Source: Apodemus sylvaticus (Eukaryota; Chordata; Mammalia; Rodentia; Muridae). Taken from it: a stretch of DNA of 64,000 nucleotides. Location: the NCBI RefSeq assembly GCF_947179515.1, contig NC_067477.1:128332896-128396895 (forward strand). Direction: 5' to 3'. The position numbers and the translations under genes are program-made. This document shows positions 25,156 to 35,300 of the stretch, one piece after another (positions within the stretch are counted from its first letter, which is position 1; each line of letters opens with the position of its first letter). The notes beneath the pieces are model-generated. The model was given only the letters and a program-made list of their open reading frames with translations. It made no database searches and had not been told where the DNA came from.

Positions 25156-25269
25156 ATAGAGTCTTATGTAGCCTATTTAAGGCAGAATGTTGGGGGCAAT
25201 TTTTTTTTTTAAAAAAAATTCTTTTAGGCTAGCCATTTAGTAGGTCATAATTACTTTTCGGTTTGCTCA

Positions 25270-25447
25270 ACTTCAAGCCTCGAAGAGTTCAAAAGAGCTG
25301 GTGTGATAAATCCTTGAGATCCCAGCACTGGGGGGGGGGGGGGGGGATCAGGGCTGGAAGCATGAGGATCAGGAGTTCTGGGCCAGCCTTGTCTACACAG
25401 CAAGCTCAAGACCAGGCTGGGCATCCAGACAGCCTGTCCCAAAGTAA

Positions 25448-25475
<28 letters not shown>
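25270..25475 (+). repeat. Old B1 fragment with G-run and AGC triplets
   Basis: gagatcccagcactg then a 17-G run (25330-25346), a B1-like body to about 25447, then about nine AGC/CAG triplets (25449-25475). Confidence 0.7.
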
Positions 25476-25479
<4 letters not shown>

Positions 25480-26159
25480 CAGACAACAAAAATCTAAACA
25501 ATCTGCTGACTTGCAGTCAAGGGGCAGAGACTCTATGGTGCCGGGATGTTACCCAGCAGAGCTCATCGGGGACGGCGCCTGGGTCCTGGGAGACATTTAG
25601 AAATGGGAAGGGGAGCATCTACTCTGAAGTGGAGGGAGGATGGTAGAGATCTCCAGACAGCAGCTTCAACGCAGCTAACAAGCATGGACTTGTTTCTAGT
25701 AGTAAGCTAGCTGTTGCGGCTTCTCTTCCCTCTCCCCACAAATCTTCCTTCACAGCCTCCCCTCCACCCACCTTGTGCTAGCTAGGTTCTAAGTTGACCT
25801 TTGACCTCCACATACACACCTCAGCATGCATGCCCCTCCCCACACATCAAAGAAACAAGTGTAATTAAAGAAATATTTAAGTCTTAGAGGATGCTGAGAA
25901 TAATTAATACTTATACAGCTTCTTAGATTACAAAGCATATTAATACAATTGTCTTATTATTTCATATAATATTCTTCCTCCCCTCCCCCAGTACTGGGGT
26001 TTGAACTTAAGGGCCTCAGGCTAGGCTGCCCTCTCAGAGAGAAGAAAGAGAACTGCCAGGCTTTAAAGGCTAAACAGCCAGTGCCTCACGAGGTCACAAA
26101 GCCATCCTGGATGGAAGGTGAGATGGGATGAAGAGGCCATCACTTCTTGATGGCAAAGA
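25480..26159. other. No gene seen
   Basis: A short SINE-like piece near 25775-25860; otherwise nothing. Confidence 0.5.
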
Positions 26160-27013
26160 ATAGATGGACGGATGGACGGATGGACGGATGGACAGATGGA
26201 TGGATGGATGGACAGACGGATGGATGGATGGATGGACGCATGGATGGATGGATGGACGGGTGGACGGACAAAAGGACGGACGGATGGGTGGGTGGACAGA
26301 CAGATGGACGGACGGACGGACGGATGGACGGGCGGGCGGGTGGATGGACAGATGGATGGTCAGACGGACAGATGGATGGATGGATGGGTGGGTGGATGGA
26401 CGGACGGACGAATGGATGGACAGATGGATGGATGAACGGATGGACAGATGGATGGATAGATAATGGATGATGGACTGATGGATGGATGATGGACAGATGG
26501 ATGGATGATGGACAGATGGATGGATGGATGATGGATGGATGGATAATGGATGATGGACAGATGGATGGATGATGGACAGATGGATGGATGGATGATGGAT
26601 GGATGGATAATGGATGGACAGATGGATGGATGATGGACAGATGGATGGATGGATGATGGATGGATGGATGGATGGATGATGGATGGATGGATAGATGGAT
26701 GATGGATGGATGGATGGATGGATGAACAGATGGATGGATGGATGATGGATGGACGAATGGACAGATGGATGGACGGACGGATGGACGGATGGAGGGATGG
26801 ATGGATGGACGGATGGATGGACGGATGGATGGATGAATGGACGGGTGGATGGATGGATGATAGATGGACAGACGGATGGATGGATGGATGGATGGATGGA
26901 CGGACGGATGAATGGATAATGGATGGATGGATGGATGGACGGATGGATGGATGATGGACGGATGGACAGACGGATGATGGGTGGACGGATGGATGGATGG
27001 ACGGATGATGGAT
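26160..27013. repeat. 850-bp GGAT/GGAC tetranucleotide array
   Basis: Continuous gatggatggacgg units. The left and right thirds are rich in gacg units; the middle (about 26455-26640) shows a longer unit of about 80 bp containing ataatggatg(gatg) and gatgatggacag. Confidence 0.95.
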
Positions 27014-27826
27014 GGCTGTGTCAGCCGTTCAGATACTGTAACCTGTTGGAAAGTATGTGGTGGAATTCACAAAGAGAGAGAGGACAATTTTCTCACTTAA
27101 GTATGAAGCATTAGATAATAGACTATTGATCTGAATAGAAATTAGGAGACAAAAATGTTTCTGGCTTTTATTAAAATAAATTAAAGAAAAATCAAGGTAT
27201 ATACACAAATATACAGTCACTAAAGTGTTTACTCCTTAGCTTTCATAAACATCTTAAGTTAAATTTTTAAAATCCATAGTATTATATGTTTAATATAATT
27301 CAACCAAAACCCCTTTATAGTATACTCTAATAGTTTACACTACCATAATGCTAATTGTTAAATGCTAATTAACAATAACTACAGTTAAGTTATCTGAAAT
27401 AGCCAGGCTTCTACATTAATGCATTCTAAAATAAACTAAGCATCTTCTTCAGCGGGGTGATATTTAGAGAAATGGCCAGTGACCACCATCAACAACTATT
27501 AGTTTGCTTTCTTTTTGCTGAAAAGCCTCAACTTACTATGGAATCTCCCTTCCTGCCCTTTGATACAAACACGGACCATCATGCCTGGAGATATTTAGCC
27601 CAGCACAGACTTGAACTCTATATGTAGTCAAGGACAGTGACTGAATTTCTACTTGCAGGTAGGTGTGACTACAGCTGTTTTATTCCATGCTGGAGACAAA
27701 ACCCAAGGGTTTCCTACACACAGGCAAGAACTCCACAGGTTCAGTTATGGCCCCAGCCTTTAACAAGGTTTAACATAGCTAAAACAGGTACAATTCTAAG
27801 ATGTAAGGTAATACATACTCATCCTT
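27014..27826. other. No gene seen
   Basis: AT-rich unique sequence beyond the probable Cdkl4 3' end. Confidence 0.55.
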
Positions 27827-28224
27827 TGTCTTAGTCAGGGTTTCTATTCCTGCACTAACATCCTGACCAAGAAGCATGTTGGGGAGGAAAGGGTTTATTT
27901 AGCTTACACTTCCACATTGTTGTTCATCACCAAAGGAAATCAGGACTGGAACTCAAGCAGGTCAGGAAGCAGGAGCTGATGCAGTGGCCATGGAGGGATG
28001 TTTCTTACTGGCTTGCTTCCCCTGGCTTGTTCAGCTTGCTTTCTTCTAGAACCCAAGAACACCAGCCCAGGGATGGCTCCACCCACAAGGGGCCCTCCCC
28101 CTTGATCACTAATTGAGAAAATGCTCCACAGCTGGACCTCATGGAGGCATTTTCTCAACCAAAGCTCCTTTCTCTGTGGTAACTCCAGCTAGTGTCAAGT
28201 TGACACACAAAACCAGCCAGTACA
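27827..28224 (-). mobile_element. Solo LTR, about 398 bp
   Basis: On the minus strand the element begins TGTACTGG and ends CTAAGACA, with AATAAA near its 3' end. It is flanked by the direct repeat tcctt (27822-27826 and 28225-28229). It is a close inverted relative of 37240-37639. It is probably a rodent endogenous retrovirus LTR; the family name is not certain. Confidence 0.8.
27894..27899 (-). promoter_or_regulatory. Candidate poly(A) signal AATAAA inside LTR
   Basis: This is the first canonical AATAAA on the gene strand, about 1.3 kb after the Cdkl4 stop. It is the poly(A) signal of the same-strand LTR. GT-bearing sequence follows within about 40 nt on that strand. Use by Cdkl4 is inference. 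Confidence 0.45.
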
Positions 28225-29219
28225 TCCTTTGATGTTTGAATCTAACTATAATTAGGTCAGAAATGAAATACTAAGATACCCGCCAATGTGAAAAACACTA
28301 CTACTTCTAACAAGATCTTTAGCTATTTCAACATATGACAACAATGGCATCCTAAACATATAGGAATTATTCATATGTTATACAATCAGCAGCAAGGACT
28401 TGCTTCAAGAAACCTTAGAGAGTGGGTGTTGAGAAAAGGCCTTGCTATATAGGTCAGGATGGCCTCCAGCTTGTCCTCTGACTTTCACACATGAGGTTTC
28501 TCTCGCCCCTCTTCCTCTCTCTCATATTCACAAATAGATTAAAAAAGAAAAAAAAAAGAAAGAGAAACCATGGTGAACCAGGATAGCCTTAGAGTGGGCA
28601 GCCAGGGATTCAGGGACATTACTATGATATATATGGTGGGTGATTCCTTGTCGTCTGTCCACTACTGGTCATGTTGGAGTTTTCTCTAGCTCATTTTAGA
28701 AGCAGACTCATCAGTTCCTCATGATAAGAATAGCGTGGGCTGTGGAGTCAAGAGGTAAACTTAGATCACCTTTCACGATTACTGTGCCGCATCAACATAT
28801 AAAGTAAAGACTAAAGTAAGACCCAGATACACTGAGAAGAAATTCCAGTGAGGCGGTTCAGGGCCATCCCCTCCACAAACAGCAGCTGGCAGATCTGGGT
28901 CTGCCTCAGAACATCACATGGTAAGCTGAAGTGAGGGGCTATGTGGAAATCTTTCCCTAAGTTGAAGCGTTAAGTCCACAGATTTTCAGTATCTGCCTAG
29001 CTCTGGGGAAACTGGAAGCGTCTCTTTGAAATGCCATTTTGGCATTACAATGTCTAAAGAGAATATTCTAGGAGGTGAGGTTGGCATGGAAAAAGCACAG
29101 GGAATGAATCAGTGGTGATCAGAGGCGCCTTCATATTCACGTCGCTCACTGCTTTTGAGACGCCGAGGATTCCTGTCTTGTATATATATTAAAAGAATGC
29201 GCTGAGATGGGCAGGTCCC
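28225..29219 (-). other. Cdkl4: Probable Cdkl4 3' UTR
   Basis: This stretch directly follows the stop codon on the minus strand. I find no AATAAA or ATTAAA on that strand anywhere in it, so the 3' UTR probably runs through into the LTR at 27827-28224. No clear repeat was recognised. The 3' end is inferred, not shown. Confidence 0.5.
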
Positions 29220-29321
29220 CTAAATGTTTGGAAGATGATCAAATCTTAACTGCACGACTTGTTTTCTTCCATCAGGTGTGGGGGAGATGTGGCTTCCAGG
29301 TATAAGAGGCAGCAGTTGATT
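29220..29321 (-). CDS. Cdkl4: Cdkl4 terminal coding exon and stop
   Basis: After acceptor ttctgttag the reading frame gives 33 residues beginning NQLLPLIPGSHISPTPDGRK and ending FDHLPNI, then TAG. This C-terminal tail matches the CDKL4 ending as I recall it. An antisense B2 SINE lies 90 bp upstream of the acceptor. Confidence 0.94.
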   Translation of the reverse strand, partial: NQLLPLIPGSHISPTPDGRKQVVQLRFDHLPNI

Positions 29322-32296
29322 CTAACAGAACAAGACAAACATGAGAGAGTAAACAGAAAACCATTCCTATAGGTACCGCTTGGGTTAACAGTGTTAAAAT
29401 AATAACAGCAAGGCCTGAAGACCACTCTTCTGAAGGTCCTGAGTTCAAATCCCAGCAACCACATGGTGGCTCACAACCATCCATAACGAGATCTGATTCC
29501 CTCTTCTGGAGTGTCTGAAGACAGCTTCCATGTACTTACATATAATAAATAAATAAATCTTAAAAAAATAACAGCAAAACACACATACGCAGCACAAAGA
29601 TGTCAAAAGTCACCAGTTTTAAAATTATGTTTGTTCCTTTTCCAAAAATCGTGCTCCTTTGATACTTGAAGGAAAATGTGGTCTGTGAGTTATCTTGGGG
29701 TTCCCACACTCATGCTGTTACTTAGTTCAGTATGCTATTTCTGAATGTGCAGTTGACATTTAAAAGATTTCCACCAGGTATTCCACCAGAATCCCTGGGC
29801 ACAACATATCATATCATACTTTAAAAGGTGAGGCCTTTTCCTAGATCCTTTGACACTGGTCTAAAGGAAGTTGTTGCTTACAATAAAAGGACCAGAGCCC
29901 ACGCCTAGTGCCCCTTCTTCCTTCCTTTCTTTTATATATAATGGAAACGAAATGGCAGCCATCCATCCGGATGCTGATCTATAGCCAGCCTTTAGAGGGA
30001 GGTTGATTAGGAAAAAGGTTCTGGAGACCGAGCCTTGGGGTGGGAGCCGGGGAGAGTTTTAGACAGAGATGGTACGATACGTGTAAGAGAGAGGCTTCCT
30101 TATAAAGCCTGGAGAGGGCTTTACTAAGAGAATAGCAGTGTCAGGATGGCCAAGCAATTTAAGAGTGAGACGTGGGAGGCATGGGAGGAGAGGAGAGAGG
30201 GAGGAGAGGGGGAGGAGAGGGGGAGGAAAGGGGAAGGGGAGCAGACGGTGAGCAGAGAGGGAGGAGAGGGAGGACAGAGAGAGCTACCATCAGACAAGCG
30301 CTGCAGAGCAAGCTCTAGAACAATGGGTACCAGGCCTCTAGACTCTTTCAGGGATGGTGGACATGACCTTTGTCCCAGTTACACTTCCTTTGTGGAACAC
30401 ATGGTAGTGAGCAGATAAGTGACCAGAAATTAGATCAAAGAAGGAAGATTCAGGAAGCACAAATATATCATTCATCAGCCACTGATAAACTGAAAATTAC
30501 CACATGGGCTTATTAGTAAATAACATTCACTTATTAATTCATCTCAGTGATGTGTTAAGTGCCTTTTATATGTTAGATAATATTTTTGGTATTGATGAGG
30601 AGGAAAAAATTTAAGACAAACCTACTATCGTGAAGTTTATGTTTTAACTTTGAGGTTTTCTGCAGAGTCAACGCTTCTCATGAGGGTTTGCCATCTTGTT
30701 GTGTAATATCAGCCCGTTGGATGATAGTTCTTGGTAGGAGAGAGCTCTGTCACCTAGTTATTCCCAGCCCTGGTTTCTTCCTTTTGATCTGGAAAAGTTA
30801 GAACTTGGCTTCTAGGAGAAGCCACAGTCTCAGCTGCCTGTATGGGCAAGAGACAGGAAGATAGAGACCACTGAAAGCAGTGGAGTCTGTCCCAGTGGTG
30901 GCGAGATTCAATCCACCTGTGGTCGAGGTGCTTGTTAGGTTTTAGGTACATCATTTGGCAGGTTGTATTTCCAATCAGTGTAACAGAAAGGATACAATAT
31001 TTGATTCAAACGCAAACTGAACACAATGCTGTTCACCTCTAATCCCAGCTACTTGGGAGGCTGAGACAGGAGGATCACTTGAGCCCAAGAACTGGAGACT
31101 GACCTGGGAAACATGACTGACAGCTCCTCCCATAGGCATGTATGATTAGAGTAAAATTCTTCAACAAGCTGGCTAGTTTCACAGTTGTAGGTTTTATTAC
31201 CGCAATCACCGATACTTACTAAGTACAACTAAATCAAAACAGCAGCAATAGAGAGTTGGCATTCCTTCTGCCTCACTTGGGAAGGTAGAAAAGGGTAAAC
31301 AGAAGAACTTTTCTATCGCCACAAGTTGGGAACCAAGAGGTACCTGCTGGCGCCTTCGGCTTCTCCCCTCAACGCGGGCTTTTCTTTTCATTTGATCCTC
31401 TCGAAAAGAATCGAAGTAGGCACTGTCGAGCAGCTGTGCACAGCCCAGCCTCTCGTCGGGATCCATCTTCAGACATCCCTTTGGGAAGGGAGAAAAGGCA
31501 AAATAGGGTTGCGGTTGGCTTATCTGGTTCCTGGGCAAATCTGCTTACTCTCCAAAGCTCTGGAGAACAAGTTGGCAAACATGGTTTAGGAAGGCAAGTG
31601 GTGGATAATAGGAGGAAAACACCAATACCAGGAGGCAAACTTCATCCTGGAAAAAGCAAGATAGTAACCTTCTTTCATCAAATCCAAAAGAAGATAACCA
31701 ATCAAATTTAAAAAATAACATCAAAAATGACAGGAAGTAATAATCACTATTCTTTAATATCTCTTAACATCAATAGGCTCAATGCCCCAATAAAAAGACA
31801 TAGACTAACCGACTGGATACGTAAACAGGACCCTACATTTTGCTGCATACAGGAAACACACCTCAGTGTCAAAGACAAACACTGCCTTAGAGTAAAAGGC
31901 TGGAAGACAATTTTACAAGCAAATGGTCTCAGGAAACAAGCTGGAGTAGCCATTCTAATATCAGATAAAATTGACTTTCAACCCAAAACATCAAAAATTG
32001 ACTTTCAACATCAAAAGAGACTCTGAGGGACACTACTTGCTGGTTAAAGGAAAAATACACCAAGAAGAACTCTCAATCCTGAACATCTATGCTCCAAATG
32101 CAAGGGCACCCTCATTAATAAAAGAAACTTTACTAAAGCTCAAAGCACACATTGCACCTAGCACAATAATTGTGGGTGACTTCAACACTGCACTTTCCTC
32201 AATGGACTGATCAGGAAAACAGAAACTGAACAGGGACACAGTGAAACTAATTGAAGCTTTGGACCAATTAGATTTAAGATTATATATATATGTATG

Positions 32297-32348
<52 letters not shown>

Positions 32349-35300
32349 AAACATTTTATCCCAAAGCAAAAGAATATACCTTTTTCTCAGCACCTCATGG
32401 TACCTTCTCCAAAATCGATCATATAATTGGTCACAAGACAGACCTCAACAAATATAAGATTGAAATAATCCCAAGCCTATCAGATCACTATGGAGTAAAA
32501 GTGGTCTTCAATAGCAATAAAAACAACAGAAAATCCACATACACATGGAAACTGAACAATATTCTACTCAATGATACCTTGGTCAAGGAAGAAATAAAAA
32601 AAGAAATGAAAGACTTTTAGAATTTAATGAAAATGAAGACACAACATACTCAACTCTATGGGACACAATGAAAGCAGTGCTAAGAGGAAAATTCATAGCC
32701 CTGAGTGCCTCCAAAAAGAAAATGGAGAGAGCATACACTAACAGCTTAATGACACACCTGAAAGCCCTGGAACAAAAAAGTCCCATAACACCTGAAGAAA
32801 TAAAAAGGGTCATAGAAATTCTCCCAACCAAAAACAGCACGGGACCAGATGGCTTCAGAGCAGAATTCTATCAGACCTTCATAGAAGACCTAACACCAAT
32901 ACTCTTCAAACTATTCCACAAAATAGAAACAGAAGGAACTCTACCCAACTTGTTCTATGAAGCCACAATTACGCTGATACCAAAACCACACAAAGATCCA
33001 ACAAAGAAAGAGAACTTCAGGCCAATTTCCCTTATGAATATTGATGCAAAAATACTTAATAAAATTCTTGCCAACCGAATCCAAGAACACATCAAAACAA
33101 TCATCCACCATGATCAAGTAGGCTTCATCCCAGGGATGCAGGGATGGTTCAATATAAGGAAATCCATCAATGCAATCCACTACATAAACAAACTCAAAGA
33201 AAAAAACCATATGATCATCTCATTAGATGCGGAAAAAGCATTTGACAAAATTTAGCATCCTTTCATGTTAAAAGTCTTAGAATAGGAATTCAAGGCCCAT
33301 ACCTAAACATCATTCAAGCAATATATAGCAAACCGGTAGCCAACATCAAACTAAACAGAGAGAAACTTGAAGCAATCCCACTAAAATCAGGTACTAGACA
33401 AGGCTGTCCTCTCTTTCCATATCTTTTCAATATAGTACTTGAAGTTCTAGCTAGAGCAATTAGACAACATAAGGAGGTCAAGGGGATACAAATTGGAAAG
33501 GAAGAAGTCATATTATCACTATTTGCAGATGACATGATAGTCTACTTAAGTGACCCGAAAACCTCCACCAGAGAACTCCTACAGCTGATAAACAACTTCA
33601 GCAAAGTGCCTGGTTATAAAATCAACTCAAGCAAATCAGTTGCCTTTCTATACTCAAAGGATAAGCAGGCTGAGAAAGAGTTAGGGAAATGACACCCTTC
33701 ACAATAGCCACAACAATATAAAGTATCTTGGTGTGACTCTAACCAAACAAGTGAAAGATCTATACGACAAGAACTTCAGGTCTCTGAAGAAGGACATCGA
33801 AGAAGACCTCAGAAAATGGAAAAATCTGCCAAGCTCGTGGATTGGTAGGATTAATATAGTTAAAATGGCCATCTTGCCAAAAGCAATCTATAGATTCAAC
33901 ACAATCCCCATCAAAATCCCAACTCAGTTCTTCACAGAGTTAGAAAAAGCAATTCTCAAATTCATCTGGAAAAACAAAAAACCCAGGATAGCTAAAACTA
34001 TTCTCAACGACAAAAGAAATTCTGGGGGAACCATCTCTGACTTCAAGCAATACTATAGAGCAATAGTGTTAAAAACTGCATGGTATTGGCACAGTGACAG
34101 ATAAGTGGACCAATGGAATAGAATTGAAGACCCAGAAACGAATCAATATGTCTATAGTCACTTGATCTTCGACAAAGGAGTTGAAAGCATCCAGTGGAAA
34201 AAAGATAGCCTTTTCAACAAATGGTGCTGGTTCAATTGGAGGTCAGCATGCAGAAGAATGCGAATTGATCCGTTCTTATCTCCATGTACTAAATTCCACT
34301 CCAAGTGGATCAAGGACCTCCATGTAAAACCAGACACACTGAAACTAATAGAAAAGAAACTGGGGAAGACCCTTGAGGACATGGGCACAGGGGAAAAGTT
34401 CCTGAATCGAACACCAATATCTTATGCTCTAAGATCAAGAATTGACAAATGGGACCTCATAAAATTACAAAGTTTCTGTAAGGCAAAGGACACTGTTAAA
34501 AGGACAAAATGGCAACCATCAACTTGGGAAAGGATATTCACCAACCCTACATCTGATAGAGGGCTAATATCCAATATATACAAAGAACTCAATAAGTTAG
34601 ACCCCAGGGAACCAAATAACCCTATTAAAAATGGGGTACAGATCTAAACAAAAAAATTTCACCTGAAGAAATTCGGATGGCCGAGAGGTACCTTAAGAAG
34701 TGCTCAACATCATTAGTCATTAGGGAAATGCAAATCAAAACAACCCTGAGATTTCACCTTACACCAGTCAGAATGGCTAAGGTAAAAAACTCAGGAGACA
34801 GTAGGTGTTGGTGAGGATGTGGAGAAAGAGGAACACTCCTCCACTGCTGGTGGGGCTGTAAGATGGTATAACCACTATGGAAATCAGTCTGGTGGTTCTC
34901 CTCAGAAAACTGGACATGACACTTCCGGAGAACCCCACTATACCTCTCCTGGGCATATACCCAGAGGATTCCCCAGCATGCAATAAAGACACATGCTCCA
35001 TTATGTTCATAGCAACCTTATTTATAATAGCCAGAAGCTGGAAAGAACCCAGATATCCCTCAATGGAGGAATGGATGCAGAAAATGTGGTATATTTACAC
35101 AATGGAATACTACTCAGCAATTAGAAACAATGAATTCACAAAATTTTTAGGCAAATGGTTTGATCTGGAAAATATTATCCTAAGTGAGGTAACCCAATCA
35201 CAAAAGAATACACATGGAATGCAATCTCTGTTAAGTGGATATTAATTAGCCCAGAAGCTCTGAATACCCAAGGCACAAATTGCATAACAAATAACTCCCA

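Larger units (their letters stand above)
29578..31343 (-). other. Cdkl4 intron, remainder
   Basis: Apart from the purine tract, repeat copy A and the 7SL-like SINE, no feature was recognised. Confidence 0.6.

Noticed and set aside
26147..26954. Open frames made of MDGW/MDR repeats
   Set aside because: They are translations of the GGAT/GGAC tetranucleotide array; three frames give the same kind of protein.
1..27826. Exons of a neighbouring gene (human and mouse order would put Sos1 downstream of Cdkl4)
   Set aside because: I looked for splice-bounded coding pieces on both strands and recognised none; the neighbour is presumably beyond the window.
31015..31125. Possible 7SL RNA gene
   Set aside because: Only about 110 bp of diverged 7SL-like sequence is present; it fits an old SINE.
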